Below are positions 8,628-16,344 of a DNA stretch of 64,000 nt, one piece after another (the stretch's first letter is position 1; every line of letters starts with the position of its first letter). The position numbers and the translations under genes were made by a program. The notes beneath the pieces were generated by a model. That model was given only the letters and a program-made list of their open reading frames with translations, was not told the DNA's origin and searched no databases. The stretch comes from Furfurilactobacillus siliginis (GTDB taxonomy: Bacteria > Bacillota > Bacilli > Lactobacillales > Lactobacillaceae): NCBI RefSeq assembly GCF_001437435.1, contig NZ_JQCB01000005.1, positions 76,829 through 140,828 of the forward strand. Direction: 5' to 3'.

Positions 8628-9341
8628 ATGACAGTGACCAGTCCCATTACTAAACAAGAACAACAGGTATTTCACGATTATCAAATTCCTGTTCATGAAC
8701 CATTGTCCGCATTTGAAACACTCAAAAACGTTCCGACCATGACTGGAACGTTTGAAGGTGCGGATGTTGATGTAAACGACTTATTAGAGGATTATGTCGC
8801 AGCACAGCTCGACTTCAATCGTTTGGTCGACATCATTAATCAAGCTTGGTGGGGACAGTTGCAAACGTGGCACAAGATTACCGGTGACCGGTTAGCAGCG
8901 AACACGAAGGCACACCTAGATGCATTCATGCCATTTGAGCAGGAACGCACACATTTAGCAAAGGATGCGGAACAAGGATTTCCACAGCAACTATTGAAGA
9001 CGCCACGGGAACAATGGTCAGCACAGGACCATTTTGGCTATGACTACATTATGTTTCAGGTCGATTTGAAGTGGGAATTTTTCAACATTCTAGAAATTAT
9101 GGCCACTTTGAACAAAGACGTTGATATTGAGCCAGTGGCGACTGAAATCCAGTCTAAGTTGGCGCCTAAACACGGTCCCCAGGAACATGAAATTAATACA
9201 AACGACATGCAGGCAGAGGCACCAACTGTTTCTGACACACCCGAAGCCTCTCAAGCTGCACCAGTTGAATCACAAGCCACAAGTGCAGACAATAGCAGTG
9301 CCTTTCCAGGGCAAAATCCGGGTGCACCGAAGGAGGACTAG
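8628..9341 (+). CDS. Unrecognised protein with acidic, proline/serine-rich tail
   Basis: The 237-residue soluble protein is not one I recognise. Residues 1 to about 180 look globular, with helical heptad-like segments such as DVNDLLEDYVAAQLDFNRLVD and an aromatic-rich FQVDLKWEFFNILEIM. The last 50 residues are low-complexity (A, S, P, E, Q). It has no signal peptide, membrane helix or metal motif. It stops 2 bases before the next ORF, so the two are translationally coupled. The pattern PL-x-F...T-x-EG-x-D-x-DV-x-x-LL-x-D recurs in that neighbour, which suggests distant paralogy. Confidence 0.75.
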   Translation: MTVTSPITKQEQQVFHDYQIPVHEPLSAFETLKNVPTMTGTFEGADVDVNDLLEDYVAAQLDFNRLVDIINQAWWGQLQTWHKITGDRLAANTKAHLDAFMPFEQERTHLAKDAEQGFPQQLLKTPREQWSAQDHFGYDYIMFQVDLKWEFFNILEIMATLNKDVDIEPVATEIQSKLAPKHGPQEHEINTNDMQAEAPTVSDTPEASQAAPVESQATSADNSSAFPGQNPGAPKED

Positions 9342-9343
9342 CC

Positions 9344-9913
9344 ATGAGTTATGCTTTACCATTATCAAAATTAGATAAGCAGCTGCTTCACACACGCAAT
9401 CTACGCGCCGAAACGCCATTACAAGATGTGACAGGTTTAGCCGGATTACACTTAGATGGCTTATTGAACGGCGTAACCTTTGACGCGACACCGTTATTAA
9501 ACGACGCGTTTGTCTGCTTGCTGGAAGTTAACTTACTGACCAGCGACTACGCAGCTGTGAGTGAAGAAAAAACGCCTGATATGACAACATTTGCGACACA
9601 TAGCCAACAATTGCATGATCGGCTGGCAAAAGTCATGAGTCGTTTTGAAACACAAGTGAGTGATTTTCAGCTACTTCATGACCAGGTGCGGGCAAATTTC
9701 TACGCGGCTGAACCTGATGATTTGGCAGCTAAAGTCATTGATGGGCGTGCGACTGATGTTGAATTAGCCTTTCACACGGTTTTGGGGATGAGCGCAGATG
9801 CACAGTGGCTGTTAGAAACTGGTTTGCAGATCCTGCGGCGGTTTAACCCAGCGTTACCTGCGCAGAGTCTACAGTCCTTGAGTGCTGAGATTATGTCGTT
9901 AGTTGAGGACTAA
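9344..9913 (+). CDS. Unrecognised protein, likely paired with the preceding gene
   Basis: The 189-residue protein is predicted helical and not recognised. It opens SYALPLSKLDKQLLHTRN and contains LNGVTFDATPLLNDAFVCLLEVNLL, which lines up loosely with the preceding gene's EGADVDVNDLLEDYVAAQLD. A GGAGG-type ribosome site lies inside the preceding gene's end (AAGGAGGACTAGCC). The coupled arrangement suggests a two-subunit complex. Its 3' end faces the Spx-like gene, with a strongly palindromic stretch between them. Confidence 0.75.
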   Translation: MSYALPLSKLDKQLLHTRNLRAETPLQDVTGLAGLHLDGLLNGVTFDATPLLNDAFVCLLEVNLLTSDYAAVSEEKTPDMTTFATHSQQLHDRLAKVMSRFETQVSDFQLLHDQVRANFYAAEPDDLAAKVIDGRATDVELAFHTVLGMSADAQWLLETGLQILRRFNPALPAQSLQSLSAEIMSLVED

Positions 9914-9921
9914 GAGCTGTG

Positions 9922-10070
9922 TCCGCCAACACCACGCCATTAGCGAGTTCGTTTCACTCGCCGTCGGGAAGATGTAGCGTCTTAACGCTCAGGCTTCGCG
10001 CAATTCTTGCACAGCCAACGCTCTTGGCGCGACATCTTCCGGCTATCGCTAATGACTTGGCGTTGGCGGA
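9922..10070. repeat. Large imperfect inverted repeat in a convergent intergenic region
   Basis: Three nested blocks pair with each other: 9922-9930 with 10062-10070 (TCCGCCAAC), 9939-9945 with 10047-10053 (ATTAGCG), and 9967-9975 with 10032-10040 (GGAAGATGT). All are perfect, and the outside-in order is kept. A further pair, 10084-10092 with 10141-10148 (GGACAACG/CGTTGTCC), follows. An ORF can be read across the stretch, but it is an accident of the repeats. It could be a folded RNA, a decayed miniature element or an extended transcript end. Confidence 0.6.
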
Positions 10071-10162
10071 GTGCGTTGGCCTTGGGACAACGACACAAGG
10101 CCAGTTATCGGCTAAAGAAACGGCTTGCACCATCGCTAACCGTTGTCCGATGATAATCGGAA

Positions 10163-10231
10163 ATAAAAATAGTCCATCGTTGAAGCAGGCTACGAAATGC
10201 AGTCTGGTTCAGCGATGGACTATTTTTTTTG
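10163..10231. terminator. Bidirectional terminator between the unknown gene pair and the Spx-like gene
   Basis: The 12-bp perfect stem AATAGTCCATCG/CGATGGACTATT, with inner TGA/TCA pairing, has T8 on the plus side and an A-rich tract on the other side that reads as T5 on the minus strand. It suits the two converging transcription units. Confidence 0.8.
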
Positions 10232-10247
10232 CTTTGGTGGACACAGA

Positions 10248-10676
10248 CTACTTGGCAGTCTCAAGTAATTCACGTTGTAGTAACTGTTGAAGTTCTTGTG
10301 TCCGCACTGCACGTGGCAAGAAGACACGAATTTCGTCTTGCGAGAACCCTGACTGTAGCAACTTGGCATCACGGTCAAATAATAATGGATAGTGAATGAG
10401 ATGTGGATCATTCGCCATGGCCGTCAGCATCTGTTGCAAGCTCATGTTGTCCGGGTCGTGAGTAGCCTTGAACTTACGATAGGCGGTGGACTGGAATGCT
10501 AACAGGTCGTCTAAACCATTTTCTGAAGCGGCCAAAAACTGCTTCAACTGATCAACGGACAATGTGTTCTTGTTAGTACGAACTTTGATTTCGATGAAAG
10601 GTACGTTATTTTCGGTCAGCCAACTAACGGACTGACGTGAAGGTAGGTTGGATGGAATTGTGTATACTTCAATCAT
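10248..10676 (-). CDS. Spx/ArsC-family protein lacking the CXXC redox switch
   Basis: The 142-residue protein has the thioredoxin-like Spx/ArsC fold. Spx binds the RNA polymerase alpha subunit in thiol stress and senses oxidation through Cys10-x-x-Cys13. Here the N-terminus is MIEVYTIPSNLPSRQS, with Asn at position 10 and Ser at 13, so the switch is absent. The central TLSVDQLKQFLAAS and the C-terminal HYPLLFDRDAKLLQSGFSQDEIRVFLPR are Spx-like. I chose the ATG at 10676, because GGAG lies 9 bases before it but only one base before the upstream ATG at 10685. A TATAAT-like -10 lies at 10722-10727 on the minus strand. It may be a constitutive or antagonistic Spx paralogue. Confidence 0.75.
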   Translation of the reverse strand: MIEVYTIPSNLPSRQSVSWLTENNVPFIEIKVRTNKNTLSVDQLKQFLAASENGLDDLLAFQSTAYRKFKATHDPDNMSLQQMLTAMANDPHLIHYPLLFDRDAKLLQSGFSQDEIRVFLPRAVRTQELQQLLQRELLETAK

Positions 10677-10893
10677 GATTGTCATCTCCGATTGTGTACA
10701 ATTAATTTCTTACATGCACACATTATAGCGAAAGAAATTCAAAATGCGTACTATTTGTTCCGGTTCGTAAGCTAACAAAATTAAGTACCACTTTCCCAAT
10801 TAGGAAGTGTACTTGAAGCGCAAGTTTAGTCACGTTTACAAACGGTAAATTAACTGTAAAAACTTTTTTTATCCACAGCCCAGGTGCTGTTTC

Positions 10894-10907
10894 TGTAAGC
10901 GCTTTTT
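10894..10907. promoter_or_regulatory. cre (CcpA) box overlapping the rbsR promoter
   Basis: TGTAAGCGCTTTTT matches the catabolite-responsive element consensus and ends 2 bases before a TATGAT -10 hexamer (10910-10915). CcpA binding here would block transcription of the ribose regulator/operon during growth on preferred sugars. Confidence 0.6.
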
Positions 10908-10955
10908 GATATGATAATTAAGGAACCTAAATTAGTAAGCAGACGGGACAGAAAA

Positions 10956-11963
10956 ATGGCAAAGCGGATTACAATCAAGGACGTTGCAAAAGCAGCGGAT
11001 TTATCAATCACAACAGTTTCCCAAATCCTAAACGGTAAAGGGGACCGCTTTCCTGTAGCAACAAAAGAAAAGGTGCTGCAATTGCGTGATCAGCTGGGTT
11101 ACGTACCGAACTTCAATGCGCGTAATTTAATCAGTCACTCGATGAAAACGGTCGGCGTGTTGATTCCCAACCTGGTGAATCCTTTTTTTAGTATGTTCCT
11201 GCGTGGTATTCAAGATGCGATGTATGAGCATGAATGTGTGCCAATTATTTTGTCAGCTGATCGTAACGAGGATTTAGAACGCTATTATCTACGAACGTTG
11301 GTTGAACGTGGCGTCGATGGCGTGATCATTGCGAGTTCAGCGATTGGTAAACAAGAACTGGACGGTCTATTGAACAGAAATGACATTCCTTACCTATTGT
11401 TTGATCAAAATGACCCGATCAATGAAGGGGATCGGATCATTGTCGATGATGAACGTGGTGGTGAAATGGCGACTAATCATCTATTAGATGCAGGCCATAC
11501 TAAGATTGCCGTGATTTTGCCGACTCAGCCGTCACAGAATGTTCGGCTCCGGTTGGCTGGGTATCGGAGTGCCTTAGCACAGCGTAAATTAACCTTTGAT
11601 GACGCCATGATTTTTCCTACCGAATTGTCCAAACAAGGTGGGGTCGACGTTGTTAACAATGTGATAGATTCACATGCAACCGCTGTCTTTTGTACCAATG
11701 ATGAGCTAGCAATTGGGCTAATTAGGGGTCTAACGAATCGAGGAATTCGGGTGCCAGAGGATGTTTCTGTGGTCGGTTATGATGACATTGATCTGGATGA
11801 ATATGTGACACCACGGCTAACGACTGTCCACCAACCGGTTTATGAAATGGGCTTGTGGGCCAGTCAGATGATTATGAAGCGTCTACGCGAACCAAACCTT
11901 GCCCCACAGTTAAAAGTGGTCGATGTTGAGCTGATGAAAAGAAATTCCGTGAAAGTCTTGTAA
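10956..11963 (+). CDS. rbsR: LacI-family ribose operon repressor
   Basis: The 335-residue repressor has an N-terminal LacI helix-turn-helix (TIKDVAKAADLSITTVSQILNGKG) followed by the hinge and a periplasmic-binding-protein-like effector domain starting KTVGVLIPNLVNPFF. I reject the ATG at 10911 because it lies inside the -10 element. The start at 10956 begins MAKRITIKDVAK, as family members do, although its ribosome site is weak. It is followed by rbsD, a transporter and rbsK. AAAACGTTTT palindromes at 12007-12018 and 12071-12086 are its likely operators, and ribose is the likely inducer. Confidence 0.88.
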   Translation: MAKRITIKDVAKAADLSITTVSQILNGKGDRFPVATKEKVLQLRDQLGYVPNFNARNLISHSMKTVGVLIPNLVNPFFSMFLRGIQDAMYEHECVPIILSADRNEDLERYYLRTLVERGVDGVIIASSAIGKQELDGLLNRNDIPYLLFDQNDPINEGDRIIVDDERGGEMATNHLLDAGHTKIAVILPTQPSQNVRLRLAGYRSALAQRKLTFDDAMIFPTELSKQGGVDVVNNVIDSHATAVFCTNDELAIGLIRGLTNRGIRVPEDVSVVGYDDIDLDEYVTPRLTTVHQPVYEMGLWASQMIMKRLREPNLAPQLKVVDVELMKRNSVKVL

Positions 11964-12006
11964 GCCTTTGCAGAGTGTGATAATCTTTTCACATTGCTTG
12001 TGCTGA

Positions 12007-12018
12007 TAAAACGTTTTA
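12007..12018. promoter_or_regulatory. RbsR-type operator 1
   Basis: TAAAACGTTTTA is a perfect LacI-family palindrome. A TTGCTT -35-like element lies just before it (11994-11999), so binding would occlude a promoter reading into rbsD. Confidence 0.55.
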
Positions 12019-12031
12019 CTAGATATGAGCG

Positions 12032-12068
12032 ACGCCATTGCCGAGTTAGGTGATGGCGACAATCTTTT
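12032..12068 (+). terminator. Hairpin between the two RbsR operators
   Basis: A stem of roughly GACGCCAT..CC / GG..ATGGCGAC with a short loop is followed by AATCTTTTTA. It resembles a moderate terminator for rbsR, which would partly uncouple it from rbsD. The U tract is interrupted, so read-through is likely. Confidence 0.45.
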
Positions 12069-12070
12069 TA

Positions 12071-12086
12071 AGTAAAACGTTTTACT
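12071..12086. promoter_or_regulatory. RbsR-type operator 2
   Basis: AGTAAAACGTTTTACT is a perfect 16-bp palindrome 28 bases upstream of the rbsD start. It lies 64 bases from operator 1, a spacing that would allow looping by a tetrameric or cooperative LacI-family repressor. Confidence 0.6.
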
Positions 12087-12113
12087 AACCAAAAAACGTA
12101 AGGGAGAAACGAC

Positions 12114-12509
12114 ATGAAAAAGACCACAGTTATTAACTCAGACTTATCACGCGTCATTGCAAATATGGGGCACATGGACTGGTTATCCATTGGGGATGCC
12201 GGTATGCCTGTACCAGCTGATATTGAAAAGATCGATTTGGCAGTTACGAAGCAATTGCCAAGCTTCATTGATGTCTTAACTAACATCTTGAGTGAGATGG
12301 AAGTTCAACACATCTATTTAGCCGAAGAAATCAAAACGGTTAATCCAGAACAATTAACCGCCATTAAAAAGTTGTTGCCTGACACGCCAATTACCTTTGT
12401 GCCACACAGTCAGTTAAAGCAAGACTTGAAGCAAACTCATGCCTTTGTTCGGACAGGGGAAATGACCGCTTACTCCAACATTATTTTAGAAAGTGGCGTG
12501 ACGTTCTAG
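12114..12509 (+). CDS. rbsD: D-ribose pyranase
   Basis: RbsD converts beta-D-ribopyranose to the furanose form used by ribokinase. The 131-residue length is standard. The N-terminus [29 protein letters not shown] contains the conserved catalytic His (GHMD) and the Asp of GDAG. The C-terminus ends [19 protein letters not shown], the conserved substrate-binding Tyr/Asn segment. The ribosome site AAGGGAG lies 9 bases upstream. It is followed after 21 bases by the transporter gene. Confidence 0.95.
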   Translation: MKKTTVINSDLSRVIANMGHMDWLSIGDAGMPVPADIEKIDLAVTKQLPSFIDVLTNILSEMEVQHIYLAEEIKTVNPEQLTAIKKLLPDTPITFVPHSQLKQDLKQTHAFVRTGEMTAYSNIILESGVTF

Positions 12510-12530
12510 TCGCCAGAAAGGATCAATATC

Positions 12531-13886
12531 ATGCAAGAAACAGCAGCTAAGAAACAGCCGGTTCAGCAATTATCAGATGGGTATCTCTCCCGCACACCAA
12601 TTTTTACATTCCTATTAGTGTCATTGATTTTCCCATTGTGGGGTGCCGCAGCAAGTTTGAACGATATTTTAATCACCCAGTTTAAGACGGTGTTCCAGTT
12701 GAGTGATTTAGCTACCGCCTTTGTTCAAAGTGCCTTTTACGGTGGCTACTTCTTGATTGCCATTCCCGCTTCACTGGTTATCAAGAAGAGTTCTTATAAA
12801 TTTGCAATTATGACTGGGTTACTGGCCTACATCGTGGGTTGTAGTATGTTCTTCCCAGCTTCTCGAATGGCGACTTACAGTATGTTCTTGGTTGCCATCT
12901 TCGCCATTGCGATTGGTTTGAGCTTCTTGGAAACAGCGTGTGACACTTACTCATCTATGCTTGGACCTAAGAAGAAAGCTAACGCACGGTTGAACTTCTC
13001 ACAAACATTGGTCCCACTTGGTGACATGTTGGGAATCGTGTTAGGGAAGTACCTGATCTTCGGACAGGGTGGTAACTTATCCGAAAAGATGTCTCACATG
13101 GCACCTGCTGCACGGCAAGCCTACGGTGAAAAGATGTTGCAGTTAACGTTGCAACCATATAAGTACATCTTGGGTGTTTTGTTGGTTATCTTCATCGTTA
13201 TTGCATTTACCAAGATGCCATTAGCAAAGGCGCAAACGGCCGTGGCTGAAGACGGTCAGGCAACTACTGAAAAGGTGGGCTTAGGCGAAACATTGAAGTA
13301 CTTGGCAACGAATAAACGTTACCAACGTGGTGTTATGGCCCAATTCTTCTACGTGGGGATGCAAACGACGGTCTGGTCATTTACCATTCGGTTGGCGTTG
13401 AACTTGAATCACAGTATTAGTGATGCAGATGCCTCAACCTTCATGATTTTCAGTTACGCAATGTGGTTCTTTGGTAAAGTGGTCGCTAACTGGTTGATGA
13501 ACCGTTTCTCCATCACCCGTGTGCTGACGATTTACTCATTACTAGGAACGATTTCACTGTTAGCAACGTTCTTGATTCCAAACATGACAGCTGTTTATAC
13601 AGCTATTCTAGCTAGCTTTTTCTTCGGACCAGAATGGCCAACGATTTACGCACATACGTTAGACACGGTTACGGAAAAGAAGTACACCGAAACAGCCGGG
13701 GCCGTACTGGTTATGGCCATCATTGGTGGTGCTGTAATGCCATTGTTGCAAGGTGCCGTATCAGACTTTACGACCATGCAATTCTCATTCATCGTGCCAC
13801 TGATCTGCTTCATCATCGTGACGACTTACTTCTACTTTGAACATCGTTACGAAGTTGCCCACCCAGAGTCGGTGGCAGAACACTAG
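12531..13886 (+). CDS. FucP-like MFS sugar transporter, probably ribose:H+ symporter
   Basis: The 451-residue membrane protein has about 12 hydrophobic segments and resembles the L-fucose:proton symporter family: FPLWGAAASLNDILITQFKT near residue 36 (the FucP-type 'W-G-x-x-x-x-L-N-D' segment) and SFLETACDTYSSMLGP near residue 135. It lies between rbsD and rbsK, so ribose is the likely substrate. It replaces the ABC system (rbsACB) found in many other bacteria. A short cytoplasmic loop (TAVAEDGQATTEK) joins the two halves. The specific substrate is inferred from context. Confidence 0.8.
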   Translation: MQETAAKKQPVQQLSDGYLSRTPIFTFLLVSLIFPLWGAAASLNDILITQFKTVFQLSDLATAFVQSAFYGGYFLIAIPASLVIKKSSYKFAIMTGLLAYIVGCSMFFPASRMATYSMFLVAIFAIAIGLSFLETACDTYSSMLGPKKKANARLNFSQTLVPLGDMLGIVLGKYLIFGQGGNLSEKMSHMAPAARQAYGEKMLQLTLQPYKYILGVLLVIFIVIAFTKMPLAKAQTAVAEDGQATTEKVGLGETLKYLATNKRYQRGVMAQFFYVGMQTTVWSFTIRLALNLNHSISDADASTFMIFSYAMWFFGKVVANWLMNRFSITRVLTIYSLLGTISLLATFLIPNMTAVYTAILASFFFGPEWPTIYAHTLDTVTEKKYTETAGAVLVMAIIGGAVMPLLQGAVSDFTTMQFSFIVPLICFIIVTTYFYFEHRYEVAHPESVAEH

Positions 13887-13988
13887 TCGGCGCATAAAAG
13901 TTATCATTTAACACTTGTTTTATGGTAAATTAGTTGTGAATCGATTATGCGTAAAACGCTTAATTATGTAAATTTAAAGGGGACAATT

Positions 13989-14912
13989 ATGGCTAACAAA
14001 GTTGTTGTTTTAGGTAGTTTAAACGTTGACTCAATTTTACGGATCCCACGTTTACCTTTACCTGGTGAAACGATGGAAATGAACGACAAGAGTTCTGCTC
14101 CTGGTGGGAAGGGTGCAAACCAAGCTGTGGCTGCTGCCCGTGCTGGTGCGCAAACTGCCTTCATTGGTAAAGTTGGTGCCGATGATGGTGCTTCTGTGTT
14201 ACGTGAAGCGCTTGAATCTGATGGCATTAGCACTGAATTTGTCACAACTGATGAACAGCGTGGATCAGGTCAGGCTTACATCTTGTTACAAGAAAGTGGT
14301 CAGAATTCCATCTTGGTTTACGCCGGTTCTAACCAATCCTTGAGTAAGGAAGACGTTGATGCTGCCAAAGACATCATCAAAGACGCCGACTTCTTGATCT
14401 CTCAATTTGAAACACCAATTGAAACAACCACGTATGCCTTTGAATACGCCCAATCTGTTGGCGTAACGACTATCTTGAATCCAGCACCGGCTGTACCAAC
14501 AATGCCTGCTGACTTGTTGAAAGTGACTGATTTAATCTGTCCTAACGAAACTGAAGCAGCAACGATTACTGGGATTGAAGTGACAGATGCCGCTTCAATG
14601 CTATTGAACGCTGCGAAGTTTGCCCAAATGGGTTGTAAGGAATTGATCATCACCGTTGGCTCACGTGGTGCCTTCTATGCAAATCAAGATGGCAGTGGCT
14701 TCGTTGATGCCTTCAAGGTGAAGGCTGTGGATACGACAGCAGCCGGCGACACCTTCTTAGGTGCCTTGAGCTCACAGTTGAAGACAGACTTCAGCAACAT
14801 GCGTGACGCCATTGTCTTCGCCAACCATGCCTCATCATTGACCGTTCAACGGTTAGGGGCACAACCTTCAATTCCAATGTTGGAAGAGATTAAGGCTGAA
14901 TATAATAAGTAA
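13989..14912 (+). CDS. rbsK: Ribokinase
   Basis: RbsK phosphorylates D-ribose at O5 with ATP. The 307-residue protein begins MANKVVVLGSLNVDSILR and shows the PfkB signatures GGKGANQAVAAARAGA near residue 40 and DTTAAGDTFLGAL near residue 247, which contains the catalytic Asp. I set the start at 13989, 7 bases after AAAGGGG, rather than an upstream ATG without a ribosome site. It lies 102 bases after the transporter, and a GTAAAACGCTTAA half-site in that gap hints at separate regulator binding. Confidence 0.95.
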   Translation: MANKVVVLGSLNVDSILRIPRLPLPGETMEMNDKSSAPGGKGANQAVAAARAGAQTAFIGKVGADDGASVLREALESDGISTEFVTTDEQRGSGQAYILLQESGQNSILVYAGSNQSLSKEDVDAAKDIIKDADFLISQFETPIETTTYAFEYAQSVGVTTILNPAPAVPTMPADLLKVTDLICPNETEAATITGIEVTDAASMLLNAAKFAQMGCKELIITVGSRGAFYANQDGSGFVDAFKVKAVDTTAAGDTFLGALSSQLKTDFSNMRDAIVFANHASSLTVQRLGAQPSIPMLEEIKAEYNK

Positions 14913-14933
14913 ATGTAGTTAAATTGCGTATGT

Positions 14934-14971
14934 AAAAGTCGTTCTCATTTTATGGGAACGACTTTTTTATT
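14934..14971 (+). terminator. Terminator after rbsK
   Basis: The stem AAAAGTCGTTC/GAACGACTTTT, with an 11-base loop, runs into T6. It ends the ribose locus directly before the cobalamin-riboswitch-like leader. Confidence 0.85.
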
Positions 14972-14984
14972 CTCATAATTTTCG

Positions 14985-15185
14985 TTAAATACTTTTGGTA
15001 AGTATCATGAAGGAACCGTAGTACAATCCCAAAGTCGCCGGGAAAAACAGATTTAAAAGACTAAATACATACGTTGCTGAGCATTGAGAAGATGGTCTTG
15101 TGACACTGCTAGAGCCACTGCGTCGATTGCGAGGCGCTTAGCAATCGTGGAGGAAGTACTTGGTAGTTCGTAATACGCAGTTTTC
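14985..15185 (+). ncRNA. Probable cobalamin riboswitch
   Basis: Conserved B12-aptamer elements appear in order: GAAGGAACCG...ACAATCCC (15009-15030), GCCACTG (15114-15120), a stable extension hairpin CGATTGC/GCAATCG (15124-15147), GTGGAGGAAGT (15147-15157), and a terminal B12-box-like AGTTCGTAATACGCAG (15165-15180). The order and spacing match the GGGAA..GGTG..AATCC / CACTG..GTGGGAAG / CCGAAGACCTGC pattern of classical riboswitches. Several positions deviate, so a covariance-model score is needed. AGCTAT/ATAGCT complementary segments downstream could form an expression platform near the flavodoxin ribosome site. Confidence 0.65.
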
Positions 15186-15284
15186 AGTAGCTATTATTAT
15201 TTTGCGAACTAAACGATAGCAAAAAGATATTGTTTATATGTAGTAGGCTATAGCTTAGGAAAGTAAATTAAGGGGTAGTCTATT

Positions 15285-15740
15285 ATGAAAGCTTTAGTCG
15301 TGTATGCAACCATTACTGGTAATAACGAAGAAATTGCTAACATTATTGTCGATGCACTAAGGGCAAAAAATGTTGAAGTCGTTAAAAGTGAAATGTCTCA
15401 AACTGATGTCAGCGAATTTGAAGATGTAGATATTTGTGTAGTTTGTGCGTATACATATGATGAAGGTGCCTTACCAGAAGAGGGGCTTGATTTCTATGAA
15501 GAACTTCAAACGTCTGATTTAAAAGGAAAAACGTTTGGTGTTGCCGGATCAGGTGATGTGTTTTATGGTGATGATTTTAATAAAGCGGTTGATGAATTTG
15601 AAGCAGCTTTTAAAAAGACGGGTGCAACGCAGGGCTCTAGTAGTGTGAAAATTGACCTAGAACCTTATGAAGAAGATATTGAAACATTACAGGGATTCGT
15701 TAGTGAATTAATTAAAACAACCAGTAGTAAGACAGTTTAA
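15285..15740 (+). CDS. Flavodoxin
   Basis: The 151-residue flavodoxin has the FMN phosphate loop YATITGNNEEIA (a variant of T-x-T-G-N), a CAYTYDEGALPEE loop near the isoalloxazine ring, and GSGDVFYGDDFNKAVD. It donates low-potential electrons in the cytosol. It sits alone behind the putative cobalamin riboswitch and in front of a terminator. Flavodoxin is known to reduce cob(II)alamin for adenosyltransferases in enterobacteria, so a role in corrinoid reduction or adenosylation is a reasonable inference. It lacks the length and sequence character of NrdI. Confidence 0.88.
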   Translation: MKALVVYATITGNNEEIANIIVDALRAKNVEVVKSEMSQTDVSEFEDVDICVVCAYTYDEGALPEEGLDFYEELQTSDLKGKTFGVAGSGDVFYGDDFNKAVDEFEAAFKKTGATQGSSSVKIDLEPYEEDIETLQGFVSELIKTTSSKTV

Positions 15741-15748
15741 TCTAATCT

Positions 15749-15788
15749 AAAAAGGAGTTCGACATCGGAAGATGTTGAACTCCTTTTT
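15749..15788. terminator. Bidirectional terminator between flavodoxin and the histidine phosphatase
   Basis: A near-perfect stem of about 18 bp (AAAAAGGAGTTCGACATC on the left) with a GGAA tetraloop has T5 at its right end and A5 at the left, so it works for both converging genes. It overlaps the stop codon of the minus-strand phosphatase. Confidence 0.9.
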
Positions 15789-16341
15789 AAATTGGTAATG
15801 TGATAGTTTGCAAGTTTTGAACAGGCTCTATAACTGATGTGCCTGCTAACTCTAGCCATTTTGAAATGATGTAGCCGTGCGTCACAACGACAACCTGTTT
15901 ATGGCGGTAGTCTGTTTCTAACATCCTTTTAAAAGATGTAATTCTCTGCAAAACTTGATTTTCGGATTCACGCTCTGGGTTGCATGATTCATCTACCACC
16001 ATGTCGTTTAAATGAGAGTCCCAATAGCGTGGATGTTTTTGTTTTAGTTCATCAATTGATGTGCCATTCCAGATGCCATAATCAACCTCAACCAAGCGAG
16101 GATCGGGTTTTATTAAAACATCGTAATTTTGAAACAATATCTTTGCTGTAGAGGTTGCTCGCTTGAGCGGGCTGGAAAAGCAAACATCCATTTTGTGTTG
16201 TGACAGGAACTGTTGTTGCTTGCGTGCCAGGGCAATACCATCTGGTGTTAAGTCCGTGAGCTGCGTATCCAGTCGTCCCTGCAGGATTCGTTGCTCATTC
16301 GCATAGGTAGTTGCGTGGCGCATTAAATACAGTGTTCCCAT
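15787..16341 (-). CDS. Histidine phosphatase, possible alpha-ribazole phosphatase paralogue
   Basis: The 184-residue phosphoglycerate-mutase-like phosphatase begins TLYLMRHATTYANEQ, where the usual RHG motif reads RHA. FSSPLKRATSTAKI follows near residue 55 and VVVTHGYIISKWL near residue 152, which carries the second catalytic His. It lies 3 bases downstream of an adenosyltransferase gene on the same strand, which favours a corrinoid task such as dephosphorylating alpha-ribazole-phosphate or adenosylcobalamin-5'-phosphate. A second member of the family (41452-42036) sits in the cob operon proper. The substrate remains uncertain. Confidence 0.7.
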   Translation of the reverse strand: MGTLYLMRHATTYANEQRILQGRLDTQLTDLTPDGIALARKQQQFLSQHKMDVCFSSPLKRATSTAKILFQNYDVLIKPDPRLVEVDYGIWNGTSIDELKQKHPRYWDSHLNDMVVDESCNPERESENQVLQRITSFKRMLETDYRHKQVVVVTHGYIISKWLELAGTSVIEPVQNLQTITLPI

Positions 16342-16344
16342 TTA

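Noticed and set aside
9919-10290. A 123-codon plus-strand open frame
   Set aside because: It runs across the nested inverted repeats and the bidirectional terminator, overlaps the Spx-like gene, and has no ribosome site or family resemblance.
10911-10955. Upstream ATG as the rbsR start
   Set aside because: It lies within the -10 hexamer, so it would not be transcribed or would sit at the very 5' end; family alignment begins at MAKRITIKDVAK.
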